Below are positions 1 through 10,468 of a DNA stretch of 64,000 nt, in pieces. The DNA is taken from assembly GCA_017550145.1 (NCBI GenBank), contig JAFZQG010000023.1, forward strand, positions 1 to 64,000. The letters run 5' to 3'. The stretch comes from Erysipelotrichaceae bacterium. Lineage in GTDB: Bacteria; Bacillota_I; Bacilli_A; Erysipelotrichales; Erysipelotrichaceae. The notes under the pieces are model-generated. The model searched no databases. It was not told the origin of the DNA and saw nothing but the letters and a program-made list of their open reading frames with translations. Position numbers and translations under genes: made by a program. How positions within the stretch are numbered: the first letter of the stretch is position 1; the number at the start of each line of letters is the position of its first letter.

Positions 1-10
1 ATATAGATAT

Positions 11-65
11 AAAAAAGGCAGAAGAAGTATGACAAATTGGTTAGAAATGAGATATGTCTTCTGCC
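11..65 (-). terminator. Intrinsic terminator at end of minus-strand yigZ transcript
   Basis: A 9-bp inverted repeat (GGCAGAAGA at 17-25 and TCTTCTGCC at 57-65) is followed on the minus strand by six T residues (the A run at 11-16). The loop is long (31 bases). It lies downstream of the small membrane protein and yigZ, so it probably ends their transcript. Confidence 0.7.
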
Positions 66-153
66 TATATTAGTATATCATTCCTGAAACAGAGATCAGA
101 ATATGAAAGTATCATATCCTGGACTTTGTCAACAGGCTGAAGAGCTTACGCTC

Positions 154-498
154 TTACAGATGGAAACTTCTTAACTGGGTTGAATGTCTCAGACACGCTT
201 TAGCCAGTGATTTGGAAATGGACTTTTCGCTTTTGCGGTATTTGAGGGTCTCTTTGATGATCATATAGACCGCAAAGAGTGCTCCAAAGAAACTCCAGCT
301 CTTGCCCGTATCCTTGATATGGGCTATTTTTTCGTTGGCGCTGTTCAGATCATTATTCATCGTATTAAGTCCGTCATTTAATGCGTTGATGTTTTTAATG
401 GTATTGCCTAAATGAATCAGAAAATCCACAAACATCACCACGACGGCGGCTATCAGAATGACATAGACAAAGATGATATAACGGTTGATTATTTTCAT
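154..498 (-). CDS. Small two-helix membrane protein of unknown function
   Basis: A 114-residue protein. Residues about 7-27 form a strongly hydrophobic helix; a polar, Asn-rich stretch (about 35-65) could form a coiled coil; a second hydrophobic segment (about 69-82) is followed by a Lys/Arg-rich tail. I do not recognise the family. It starts 4 bases after the stop of the yigZ-type gene, so the two are very likely co-transcribed. The ribosome site is weak (AAGAG). A short hairpin (AAGAGC/GCTCTT, 137-152) lies just after the stop and a T-tract terminator further on. It is a probable real gene because of operon position and clear topology, but the function is open. Confidence 0.65.
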   Translation of the reverse strand: MKIINRYIIFVYVILIAAVVVMFVDFLIHLGNTIKNINALNDGLNTMNNDLNSANEKIAHIKDTGKSWSFFGALFAVYMIIKETLKYRKSEKSISKSLAKACLRHSTQLRSFHL

Positions 499-502
499 AC
501 TC

Positions 503-1099
503 TTATTTTACTACTTTCTGAATGGTTTCTTCACCGATCTGCTTCGGAAGCTGACCTTTTGTGTATTCCTTGATGGTCTCAAGTTTATCGGAATTATCCA
601 GAACAAAGATATAGGTTATTTCCGTATCGTATATGGTATCTAAAAGGACCGTATTGTTTCTGAGATAATATTCGATCTTGTTGGCTGCTTCATAAGACAG
701 CGTAAGACTGTATTTGGGATAAGTATGATCTTCAACAAATACGGCATTCTTGAGACATTCGCTGACCGCATTGCCATAGGCTCTGATCAGGCCTCCGGCT
801 CCCAGCTTTATACCGCCGAAATACCTGACGACTAAAGCACATGTTTCATCGAGATTGTTCTTGTTTAAGACGTTTAAGATCGGGGCTCCGGCGGTTCCCG
901 AAGGTTCGCCGTCATCGGATGATCTTTGAATGTTATGACACACCAGAGCTGAGCACACATGGGTCGCATCATGGTGTTTTTTTCTGATTTCACTTAAAAA
1001 ACCGCGGTATTCTTCCTCGCTTTTTACGTGCTTCATATAGCAGATAAAACGGGATTTTTCAATGATGATCGTATTACTTAAATCTTCTTTTAAATACAT
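503..1099 (-). CDS. yigZ: YigZ/IMPACT family protein
   Basis: A 198-residue protein, normal length for the bacterial YigZ/YvyE family (IMPACT N-terminal domain plus a small ferredoxin-like C-terminal domain). The family hallmark SSDDGEPSGTAGAPIL is at about residues 60-75 and VVRYFGGIKLGAGGLIRAYG at about 91-110. The biochemical role in bacteria is not settled; eukaryotic IMPACT modulates translation-stress kinase activation through ribosome-associated GCN1. No ribosome site precedes the ATG; instead TAAAAT lies six bases before it, a leaderless arrangement. Next gene on the same strand is the small membrane protein. Confidence 0.93.
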   Translation of the reverse strand: MYLKEDLSNTIIIEKSRFICYMKHVKSEEEYRGFLSEIRKKHHDATHVCSALVCHNIQRSSDDGEPSGTAGAPILNVLNKNNLDETCALVVRYFGGIKLGAGGLIRAYGNAVSECLKNAVFVEDHTYPKYSLTLSYEAANKIEYYLRNNTVLLDTIYDTEITYIFVLDNSDKLETIKEYTKGQLPKQIGEETIQKVVK

Positions 1100-1105
1100 A
1101 ATTCT

Positions 1106-1111
1106 ATTTTA
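1106..1111 (-). promoter_or_regulatory. -10 hexamer six bases from the yigZ start (leaderless type)
   Basis: On the minus strand TAAAAT is followed by six bases and then the ATG of yigZ. With a start point about 7 bases after a -10 element, transcription would begin at the A of ATG. No Shine-Dalgarno sequence exists. Confidence 0.5.
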
Positions 1112-1150
1112 GAAAATTTGTGGTAGAATTGGAAATGTTGTGAGGTTGTT

Positions 1151-1294
1151 ATGAGAAGTCTGGAAGATATTTTACACGAACTTAATGCCGCGGAAAAAGA
1201 ATATGCGGAAAAATGTCGTCTATACGGTATCGAAGAAAAAAGCCGGAAGAAAAAGGCCGATACTGTAGTCGAAAACAGTGAAAAGAGGGCTTAA
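1151..1294 (+). CDS. 47-residue charged small protein, unknown
   Basis: ATG at 1151 is preceded by GAGG at a 5-base spacing. The product is 47 residues, rich in Glu, Lys and Arg and probably helical, with no membrane segment. The reading frame ends exactly in the 5' arm of an intrinsic terminator (1283-1310), so ORF and terminator form a compact unit of their own. I recognise no family. The ribosome site, start, stop and terminator together make it a believable small gene, and it is divergent from yigZ. Confidence 0.5.
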   Translation: MRSLEDILHELNAAEKEYAEKCRLYGIEEKSRKKKADTVVENSEKRA

Positions 1295-1310
1295 AATTAG
1301 CCTTCTTTTT
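1283..1310 (+). terminator. Intrinsic terminator after the 47-codon ORF
   Basis: AAGAGGGCT (1283-1291) pairs with AGCCTTCTT (1299-1307) with one G-U pair, 7-base loop, followed by T residues. It overlaps the stop codon of the small ORF and isolates it from pgk. Confidence 0.75.
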
Positions 1311-1324
1311 ATATTAAGTAATGT

Positions 1325-1330
1325 TATAAT
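1325..1330 (+). promoter_or_regulatory. Candidate -10 (TATAAT) for the pgk-tpiA-eno operon
   Basis: A perfect TATAAT lies 12 bases upstream of the AGGAGGG ribosome site of pgk. The region 17 bases further upstream (the 3' arm of the terminator) has no good -35 match, so the assignment rests on the -10 alone. Confidence 0.4.
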
Positions 1331-1356
1331 TAAATTGTATTTAGGAGGGTTTTATA

Positions 1357-2577
1357 ATGGCTAAAAAGCTGGTTACTGATTTACAGGTGGCAGGTAAGAA
1401 AGTCATCGTCAGAGTTGATTTTAACGTGCCACATAAGGGTGATCTGATCACCGATGACAACAGAATTGTTGCGGCATTACCGACTATCAAATATCTGTTG
1501 GAAAACAATGCAAAGGTTATTCTGCTTTCTCACTTAGGCAAAGTCGATTACAAGAAGACTGAAGAAGAAATCGAAGCTGCCAAGAAGAAGAATGATATGG
1601 CAATCGTTGCCAAGAAACTTCAGGAATATCTGCCTGACAACAAGGTTATCTTCGTCAATGCGACCAGAGGTGCTGAACTGGAAGATGCAGTCAACAACAT
1701 GAAGGAAGGCGAAGTCGTTCTGATGCAGAACACCAGATATGAGAAGGGCGAATCCAAGAATGATGAAGAACTCGGCAAATACTGGGCTTCATTAGGCGAT
1801 CTCTTCGTTGAAGATGCATTCGGTTCTGTCCACAGAGCTCACGCTTCAACAGTTGGAATTCCAAGCGTACTTCCAAGTGCAGCCGGATTCCTGGTTGAAA
1901 AGGAACTCAAGTTCCTGGGCGATGCGGTTGAAAATCCTGTCAGACCGTTTGTCGGCATTTTAGGCGGTGCCAAGGTAGCTGATAAGCTTAAAGTTATAGA
2001 TAATCTGCTTGAGAAGTGTGACACACTGATCATTGGCGGTGGTATGGCTTATACTTTCCTGAAGGCTCAGGGCAAGGAAATCGGTAAGTCACTGGTTGAT
2101 GATGAGAAGATCGATTACTGCAAGGAAATGCTGGAAAAGGCTGCTTCCTTAGGCAAGGAACTGCTCTTACCGGTTGATACAGTCGTAGCTGACAACTTCC
2201 CAGATCCAATTGATGGCGAAATCGCTACAGAAGTAGTTGATGTCGATTCAATTCCGGCCGACAAGGAAGGTCTTGATATCGGACCTAAGACTGCTGAACT
2301 GTTTGCGGAAAAAGTCAAGGCAGCCAAGACGGTTGTCTGGAACGGACCGATGGGTGTCTTTGAGAACCCGACCTTAGCGAAAGGTACAAACGAAGTAGCC
2401 AGAGCTTTAGCTGATTGTGAAGGCACAACCATTATCGGTGGCGGCGATTCAGCTGCAGCGATTAAGCAGTTAGGTTATGCCGATAAAGTAAGCCATGTCT
2501 CAACAGGCGGCGGTGCTTCTCTGGAATTCCTGGAGGGTAACGGTTTACCTGGTGTTGATATCATTAATGAGAAATAA
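1357..2577 (+). CDS. pgk: Phosphoglycerate kinase
   Basis: A 406-residue protein, close to the usual 390-420. It interconverts 1,3-bisphosphoglycerate plus ADP and 3-phosphoglycerate plus ATP in the cytoplasm. Visible family features are VRVDFNVP near residue 18, the substrate-binding region with SHLGK near 58, the [12 protein letters not shown] segment near 150-160, GGAKVADKL near 203, the nucleotide-binding WNGPMGVFE near 328 and the C-terminal GGGDSAAA near 363. A strong ribosome site (AGGAGGG, 1343-1349) decides the start. It leads a three-gene glycolytic operon with tpiA and eno; 3-phosphoglycerate is also the entry point of the serine genes at 35.7-37.9 kb. Confidence 0.98.
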   Translation: MAKKLVTDLQVAGKKVIVRVDFNVPHKGDLITDDNRIVAALPTIKYLLENNAKVILLSHLGKVDYKKTEEEIEAAKKKNDMAIVAKKLQEYLPDNKVIFVNATRGAELEDAVNNMKEGEVVLMQNTRYEKGESKNDEELGKYWASLGDLFVEDAFGSVHRAHASTVGIPSVLPSAAGFLVEKELKFLGDAVENPVRPFVGILGGAKVADKLKVIDNLLEKCDTLIIGGGMAYTFLKAQGKEIGKSLVDDEKIDYCKEMLEKAASLGKELLLPVDTVVADNFPDPIDGEIATEVVDVDSIPADKEGLDIGPKTAELFAEKVKAAKTVVWNGPMGVFENPTLAKGTNEVARALADCEGTTIIGGGDSAAAIKQLGYADKVSHVSTGGGASLEFLEGNGLPGVDIINEK

Positions 2578-2586
2578 GGAGCAAAT

Positions 2587-4649
<2,063 letters not shown>

Positions 4650-4666
4650 GACAATCTGATATCACA

Positions 4667-4697
4667 AAGCCCGTCTTCAAATGAAGATGGGCTTTTT
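4667..4697 (+). terminator. Intrinsic terminator of the glycolytic operon
   Basis: AAAGCCCGTCTTC (4667-4679) pairs with GAAGATGGGCTTT (4683-4695) through 13 bp with one G-U pair, 3-base loop, and then T residues. An ATG at 4681 lies inside it and is therefore not a start codon. Confidence 0.93.
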
Positions 4698-4733
4698 ATA
4701 TGCATTAAAAAAGAGCCGCCTTTTGAATTATGA

Positions 4734-4739
4734 TAGAAT
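4734..4739 (+). promoter_or_regulatory. Extended -10 seven bases from the ABC exporter start (leaderless type)
   Basis: TGATAGAAT (TGn plus TAGAAT) ends seven bases before the ATG at 4747. No Shine-Dalgarno sequence lies between. The hexamer position predicts a transcript starting at or within a base or two of the start codon. Confidence 0.5.
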
Positions 4740-4746
4740 AACCTTA

Positions 4747-6504
4747 ATGCTTAAGAGATTTATTTCCTATTATAAACCGTATCTTAAACTGTTCACACTG
4801 GATATATGCTGTGCTTTAGGCAACTCCATGACCGGTATTCTTTATCCGATCATCACCAGATATATGCTCAATGATCTGATTCCGCAGCGCAAATTCAATG
4901 AGATCATCATTTTCGGTATCATTTTACTTCTGGCTTATGTTTTGAAGATGATCATGAAATTCTGTGTTGATTATTACGGACATATGGTCGGTACGAGTAT
5001 GCAGGCGGATATGCGTAAAGAACTCTTTGCGAAACTGGAAAAGATGCCTTTCTCTTTCTTTGACAACAACGAGACAGGCAAGATCATGTCCCGTATCACC
5101 AATGATGTTCAGGAGATTTCGGAACTGGCGCATCACGGACCGGAGATGCTGGTAATGACTTCGTTCTCACTGATCTTCTCCTTATTCTATCTTTCCAGTA
5201 TCAATATCGCATTGGCACTGATAATATTCTCCTGTTCGCCATTACTGGTGATCATTACGGTCTTAGTCAGAAAGAAACACCTGGAATCTTCACGTAGGGC
5301 CAGAAGATCTTTAGCTCAGATAAACGGTGATGTCAATTCATCGATCTCCGGCATCAGAATAACCAAAGCCTTCAATAATTCACAGAAGGAAATGCTGAAG
5401 TTTGAAGCCGGAAACAAGGCTTTTGTGGAAGCCAAACGCGGGCAGTTCTTTACGATGGCTATTCAGCATGCCGCTACGATTTTTGTGACGGATATCTATA
5501 ATGTTGTCTGTCTGATCTCAGGCGGCGTATTCCTCTATAAAGGCCTGATCGGTTTTGGCGATTATTCAACCTTTATCGTTTCTGTCAGTTTCTTTACCAG
5601 CCCGATCCTGCAGCTGGTTCAGTGGATGGAACAGTTTGATGAAGGCATTACCGGTTTTGAAAGATTCTGTGAACTGATCGATATGCCGATCGAAGAAGAC
5701 AGGGAAGGAGCCAAGAGCTACAGTAAACTCAACGGCGATATCAAGTTTGAAAATGTCAGTTTTGCGTATAATCAGAACGAGGAAAGAGAAGTTCTCGATA
5801 ATATAAGTTTCACGGTTCCGAAAGGTCAGACAGTCGCATTAGTCGGACCTTCGGGTGGAGGCAAGACGACGATCTGTCATCTGCTTCCGAAATTCTATCA
5901 TGCGGACAGCGGAGTCATTTCTATCAACGGTATCGATGTTGAAGACATTACAATGGCTTCCTTAAGAGAAAATATCGGTATTGTTCAGCAGGATGTCTTC
6001 CTTTTCTCCGGAACTTTTGCGGAGAATATCGCTTACGGCAAGAAAGACGCAAGTGAAAGACAGATCATAACCGCAGCCAAGAAGGCCAATATCTATGACT
6101 ATATCATGTCCTTACCGGAAGGTTTTGATACGGAAATAGGTGAAAGGGGAATAAGACTCTCAGGCGGTCAGAAACAGCGTCTGTCGATCGCCAGGGTCTT
6201 CTTAAAGAATCCATCGATTCTGATCCTGGATGAAGCGACCAGTTCTCTGGATAATACAACCGAAGCTCTGATTCAGGAAGCTTTAAATACACTGAAGAAA
6301 GGCCGTACTACAATCGTCGTAGCCCATCGTCTTTCCACGATCAAGAATGCGGATGAAATACTGGTGGTTGCCAACGGCAAGATAAAAGAAAGCGGAACTC
6401 ATGAACAGTTATTGAAGAAGCGGAATGGTTTATACAGAAAACTGTATAACTCGCAGTTCATTGATTCCGATTTCGGTATAGATGAAAAAATAATGATGTC
6501 TTAG
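4747..6504 (+). CDS. ABC exporter, fused permease and ATPase (MsbA/ABCB type)
   Basis: About 585 residues when started at the ATG at 4747; an in-frame ATG at 4681 is inside the eno terminator and was rejected. Residues about 1-310 form a six-helix ABC exporter domain and about 330-585 the ATPase, with Walker A GPSGGGKTT, signature LSGGQKQR, Walker B ILILDEAT and the switch His in VVAHRLS. The single fused gene implies a homodimer exporting lipids, drugs or peptides; the substrate cannot be told. It stands alone between two terminators. Confidence 0.9.
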   Translation: MLKRFISYYKPYLKLFTLDICCALGNSMTGILYPIITRYMLNDLIPQRKFNEIIIFGIILLLAYVLKMIMKFCVDYYGHMVGTSMQADMRKELFAKLEKMPFSFFDNNETGKIMSRITNDVQEISELAHHGPEMLVMTSFSLIFSLFYLSSINIALALIIFSCSPLLVIITVLVRKKHLESSRRARRSLAQINGDVNSSISGIRITKAFNNSQKEMLKFEAGNKAFVEAKRGQFFTMAIQHAATIFVTDIYNVVCLISGGVFLYKGLIGFGDYSTFIVSVSFFTSPILQLVQWMEQFDEGITGFERFCELIDMPIEEDREGAKSYSKLNGDIKFENVSFAYNQNEEREVLDNISFTVPKGQTVALVGPSGGGKTTICHLLPKFYHADSGVISINGIDVEDITMASLRENIGIVQQDVFLFSGTFAENIAYGKKDASERQIITAAKKANIYDYIMSLPEGFDTEIGERGIRLSGGQKQRLSIARVFLKNPSILILDEATSSLDNTTEALIQEALNTLKKGRTTIVVAHRLSTIKNADEILVVANGKIKESGTHEQLLKKRNGLYRKLYNSQFIDSDFGIDEKIMMS

Positions 6505-6524
6505 CAGACATCATTATTTATCTT
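6485..6524. terminator. Bidirectional terminator between ABC exporter and GH5 gene
   Basis: A perfect 13-bp stem (6489-6501 with 6506-6518) and a 4-base loop. The six A residues before it give a T tract on the minus strand and the T-rich sequence after it serves the plus strand, so it can end both convergent transcripts. Confidence 0.85.
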
Positions 6525-6525
6525 A

Positions 6526-7536
6526 TTATTCTTTTGCCGATTTTTCAGCTATCTTATCGATCAGCCATGTTCCGGCGGTCTTGAAGTCATCACGTGTAAA
6601 TTCTTTCGTTTTCAGAACATCGAATTTCAGAACCGCTGATGCTTCACCGACTTTAGAGAACTGCCACATGACATAACTGATTTTATTTTCTTCCAGGAAA
6701 TCGATCCATAAGTCAGCTTCTTCAACATCCAGTGGCAGATCGCCATTGGAAGAAGTAATACCGAATTCTGTTACAAACAGTCCAATACCTTTATCCAGAG
6801 CTTTCTTAGCCTTGTCTCTTAATTCCTGTTTATGACTTGCGGAATAGAAGTGCAGGGTATAGAGGATATTATCGAAATCGAGAGGATCTTCAGCTGCCAC
6901 ATCCACATCCTTGGACCAGTCAGGTGTACCGACAATAATCAGTGCTTTAGGATCGTTGTTTCTGATTACCGGGATGATCGTTTCGGCGTATTGCTTAATA
7001 TCTTTCCATTCGACATTGTTAGGTTCATTACAGATTTCATAGATCACGTTATCGTAATCTTTATATTTGGCTGATTCTTCATCAAAGAAGCTCTTAGCTT
7101 CTTCAATGAAACGGTTCGGATCACCTTCATCCAGGACATGCCAGTCAATAATGACATACATATCATTATTCTTCGCATATTCCACACCGTTCTCAACGGT
7201 CTGTTTCAGTTGAGTTTTATTGCCTTCGGTACAGTATCCGACTGTTCCCACACCATATGTATATAAGGCAAGACGGAAGACGTTAGCACCCATGAATTCG
7301 GATATTTCCTTGAAGGTATCGTTATTGACATAACGGTCAACCATCGGAATACCATTTCCGGAAATGCCACGCAAGACAACCGGTTTGCCATCAGCTCCGC
7401 AGAGCTGCGCATCAATTACCTGCAGTTTTCCTCTGTTTGAAGGCCTGTCTTTTCCATCAAACGAATCCTTGGCTTTAGAGGAAGCGCATCCGCAGATAAT
7501 CAGTAAGATCAGTAATATAGAAAGCAGTTTTTTCAT
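6526..7536 (-). CDS. GH5 family glucanase, lipoprotein
   Basis: A 336-residue protein with a lipoprotein signal (residues 1-17, lipobox ending ICGC, Cys17), so it is anchored outside the membrane. The rest is a single GH5 barrel: the acid/base Glu is in ICNEPN (about residue 172) and the nucleophile in VTEFG (about 257). The best fit is an endo-beta-1,4-glucanase that cuts cellulose or mixed-linkage glucan to oligosaccharides. There is no carbohydrate-binding module. The start overlaps the end of the cellodextrin phosphorylase gene by four bases (ATGA), with GGAGGT upstream, so the two are translationally coupled. Activity on xylan or mannan cannot be excluded from sequence alone. Confidence 0.88.
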   Translation of the reverse strand: MKKLLSILLILLIICGCASSKAKDSFDGKDRPSNRGKLQVIDAQLCGADGKPVVLRGISGNGIPMVDRYVNNDTFKEISEFMGANVFRLALYTYGVGTVGYCTEGNKTQLKQTVENGVEYAKNNDMYVIIDWHVLDEGDPNRFIEEAKSFFDEESAKYKDYDNVIYEICNEPNNVEWKDIKQYAETIIPVIRNNDPKALIIVGTPDWSKDVDVAAEDPLDFDNILYTLHFYSASHKQELRDKAKKALDKGIGLFVTEFGITSSNGDLPLDVEEADLWIDFLEENKISYVMWQFSKVGEASAVLKFDVLKTKEFTRDDFKTAGTWLIDKIAEKSAKE

Positions 7537-10415
7537 AGTAAGACCTCCAGTTCATGTTTCTTATGGTCTTCAGGTAATGTTATCGTATTACCACACTCTT
7601 TTCCATCAAGCCTGTATGTTGTCTTTTCATTGGTCTTGAAGCCGTTGATTTTTCTGATTACGACATCAGTTTCAGTATCGTTTAGTTTAACGGTGTAATG
7701 GTAATCATCACTGTTGATGATCGGATCGATATGTAAAGTCTTGCCCGCAATATCTAGTCCCAGTATTTCATACATAGCCAAGGTCAGCCATGATGCCGTT
7801 CCGGAAAGGATCGGTCCGATACCTTCGCCGGTTTCGGAGTTATTATACTGTGTACAGAAACGCGGATTGCCTTTAAGAATATATGGATTTTCTAAGGTCT
7901 TATATGGCAATGTTCGATCGATCATAAAGAAGGCGAGATCCTTAAGTCTATCGGAGAGTTTCTCATCTTTTACCTCTTTGGCTTTCTTGAGGCAGGCTAC
8001 AGTACACATCATTGCCGCATGTTTGAAGACGCCACCGTTTTCTCTATCACCAGGGAAGTAGAATGATGAACCGGTAACGATGCCCAGTTTGTCGTAATCG
8101 ACCGGAGTAACCAGCTTTAAACCGGCCGGAGTTTTGAGGTATTTATCGATGACATTCAACATCGTATCGATCTGTTCCTCGGTTGCGATATCCGCAAGTA
8201 ACGGCCAGGAGAATCCGTTGAGATAATAGGTTCCATCGATATCTTTATCCAGTGAGAGATTATCTCCTGTTGAACCAAGATATGAATATTCTCTTCCGTC
8301 ATTGATCAGGCATCTGGCGTAATAATCTTTGATCCAGGCGTTCTTCTGAACGGAATCATATATCTGCTTAGAAATATTTTCAGATAAATCTTTCAGATCA
8401 GTAAGTTTAAGCACTTCAGCCATTTCAGCTGCTTCATCAGCTGCGATCTTTAAGAGGCAGGCATTCATGACCGATTCACTCTGAGTATTGTCAAACGGTA
8501 CACCGAATTCCTGATTCTTATCTTTTAACTGTTTATAATACAGTTCTTCTTTTAACGGTCCGTTTAAGACGTTCTTATCAAGTCTTAAGCAATCGTTCCA
8601 GTCAGCTGTATCTAATAGCGGCAGCATATGTTTACCGACTGAGATCTTTCCGGAATAGATGAGGATACTCTTTATTGTTTCATAAAGCGGTCTCTTCTTA
8701 TCGCTTCCGGCAATCTTTAATTCTTCCTTAAGATAATCATAATCACCGGTCAGTTTGACGTATCTGTAGACAGCCTGAATCAGCCACAGCTGATCATCGG
8801 AACACATACCCGGTTCTTTGCCTCTGGTAGTGAAGTTATGATAGGCATAACCGAATTCAAAGACATTTTCAGCCCAGGAATTGATCAATCGTTTGATTAA
8901 TTCATCCTGCTTGTTCGCATGCATATAATACATGGAAGCGAAGATATCCTGAATCTCTCTGAAGCCTGTCTCACGGTATGATTTCTGAGTCCAGGCAAAT
9001 GAACGTGATACATAGGTCTGATAGAGAACCTGGAAAGGCAGGTTTCTGGAGACATAAGAATTATTCAGTGAATCGTTATTATTCACTTTGAGGTATGAAT
9101 AATAACGGTCATTGTCTGACAACATTTTTTTGAATGTGCTATCTAATTGTTCAGGATCACGATACTTCTCATAGAGATTGTTTAATTCCGTGTCAAACTG
9201 TGCTCTGACATCAGGATCTTTATCGGACATTCCGACAAATGTATCGATAGTAGTATTCTTATCCAGAGTGAAGGATTTAGCCATCGCGAAGAAGGCGGCC
9301 TGTCTTCTGGAATGAGCGTTTGACAGATGAGAAATCATTTCCGGTTCTTCCAGTGATCCCGATCCCATGAAATCATACAAACTAGAACAGTATTCATCCA
9401 TGCCTTCACCATTTACCAGCAACATCGCATAGCGTTTTTCACTGTCACATTCTTTCGGCTGATGATGAGCGGTCATGGCGATCGGTTTACCGTTCTTATA
9501 ATACAGTTCGCTTTCCACGACAACATTCGCATAGACGATATCACCGGCTAAGGTTCCCGGATCGGTTATACCGAACATTCCGGTAACGACGATTCTTAAA
9601 TCCCTTTTTGTATCTCTGAGGTTTTCGATTTCAATGCGCTGTACCTCATTGGCACTAGGCATATCCTTTTCCTGTGGAAGTAAAAAGATCGTTCTTCTGA
9701 TCAGTAATCCGCATTCTGTTTCATAAGTAATGATTGTATGATTCTGAGAATGGATACACTTTGCGGATCTCACGTTGTGTTTGACATCCAGCGAATAGAA
9801 GATCTGTCTGCCGTTTTCGGTTATATAGAACTGTCTGTTGGCCGGTTCACCATTCTCATCCGGAGATAAGACATAACGGGTTGCGAGAACCTGCTTTTCC
9901 TGTTTGCCTCTGAATGACCCGCGGCCGAATTCATCGAGTACGGATTTAGGTGTTGCCTGTAAGCAGTCGGCATATTCACTGCGGTCACCTAATAAAAGGT
10001 TTACGCCATAATGTGACCCGATATGATAGCCTTTAAGATCCAGTTCCAGTTCACCGTTTTCGTTCATGATACCTGGTGAAAGGGTGATAGTCGTATAGAT
10101 CTTATTCAGTTCATTTATGATTTGTTCTGGAAGATCTTTTTCTTCGTTTTCTGTAAAGACTTTAAAATCGTCTTTTCTGATGAATAAGACATCTGATGGT
10201 ATATCTTTCAGATAATCATAAATGGTCTGATTATTGATTATATGCATGCATACCGGAGCATAATAATCCATACCCGTAAGAGCTATGATTCTGTCTCTGT
10301 CAGAGTCAGTGAATAAGGCATCGGTATAATCAATAGTTTTACCTTTAAATATATCCAGAGCCTTATCAAGGGCATTTGTTTTCTGCGTGCGGCTTGTTTC
10401 AACATTGAAATTCAT
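7533..10415 (-). CDS. Cellodextrin phosphorylase (GH94)
   Basis: A 960-residue GH94 enzyme, the length of Clostridium thermocellum cellodextrin phosphorylase and well above that of cellobiose phosphorylases. It carries the family segments FGRGSFR, QVLATR, ANRQFY, GFREIQDIFASMYY, SDDQLWL and the catalytic general acid in DWND (about residue 605), plus GDRENGGVFKH near the C-terminus. It phosphorolyses beta-1,4-glucans of three or more units, releasing glucose 1-phosphate, in the cytoplasm. AGGAGGA precedes the ATG. The gene lies between cellobiose phosphorylase and the GH5 lipoprotein on one transcript, separated from the former by an attenuating hairpin. Confidence 0.9.
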   Translation of the reverse strand: MNFNVETSRTQKTNALDKALDIFKGKTIDYTDALFTDSDRDRIIALTGMDYYAPVCMHIINNQTIYDYLKDIPSDVLFIRKDDFKVFTENEEKDLPEQIINELNKIYTTITLSPGIMNENGELELDLKGYHIGSHYGVNLLLGDRSEYADCLQATPKSVLDEFGRGSFRGKQEKQVLATRYVLSPDENGEPANRQFYITENGRQIFYSLDVKHNVRSAKCIHSQNHTIITYETECGLLIRRTIFLLPQEKDMPSANEVQRIEIENLRDTKRDLRIVVTGMFGITDPGTLAGDIVYANVVVESELYYKNGKPIAMTAHHQPKECDSEKRYAMLLVNGEGMDEYCSSLYDFMGSGSLEEPEMISHLSNAHSRRQAAFFAMAKSFTLDKNTTIDTFVGMSDKDPDVRAQFDTELNNLYEKYRDPEQLDSTFKKMLSDNDRYYSYLKVNNNDSLNNSYVSRNLPFQVLYQTYVSRSFAWTQKSYRETGFREIQDIFASMYYMHANKQDELIKRLINSWAENVFEFGYAYHNFTTRGKEPGMCSDDQLWLIQAVYRYVKLTGDYDYLKEELKIAGSDKKRPLYETIKSILIYSGKISVGKHMLPLLDTADWNDCLRLDKNVLNGPLKEELYYKQLKDKNQEFGVPFDNTQSESVMNACLLKIAADEAAEMAEVLKLTDLKDLSENISKQIYDSVQKNAWIKDYYARCLINDGREYSYLGSTGDNLSLDKDIDGTYYLNGFSWPLLADIATEEQIDTMLNVIDKYLKTPAGLKLVTPVDYDKLGIVTGSSFYFPGDRENGGVFKHAAMMCTVACLKKAKEVKDEKLSDRLKDLAFFMIDRTLPYKTLENPYILKGNPRFCTQYNNSETGEGIGPILSGTASWLTLAMYEILGLDIAGKTLHIDPIINSDDYHYTVKLNDTETDVVIRKINGFKTNEKTTYRLDGKECGNTITLPEDHKKHELEVLL

Positions 10416-10434
10416 ATTAGTTCCTCCTGGAGCG

Positions 10435-10467
10435 AAAAAAGGCGAAATGGATATCCGCCTTTTATTT
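10435..10467 (-). terminator. Intergenic attenuator between cellobiose and cellodextrin phosphorylase genes
   Basis: On the minus strand AAAGGCG (10462-10456) pairs with CGCCTTT (10444-10438), followed by a T run. No separate promoter is obvious for the downstream gene, so partial read-through probably sets a lower level of cellodextrin phosphorylase and GH5 enzyme. Confidence 0.75.
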
Positions 10468-10468
10468 A

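Noticed and set aside
1691..2432. Minus-strand open frames across pgk, and similar frames across tpiA, eno and the ABC genes
   Set aside because: They mirror strongly biased coding sequence, have low-complexity Ser/Leu-rich products and no ribosome sites.
4681..4746. In-frame ATG 66 bases upstream of the ABC exporter start
   Set aside because: It lies inside the eno terminator, has no ribosome site and adds residues unlike the family N-terminus; the ATG at 4747 begins the normal exporter sequence.
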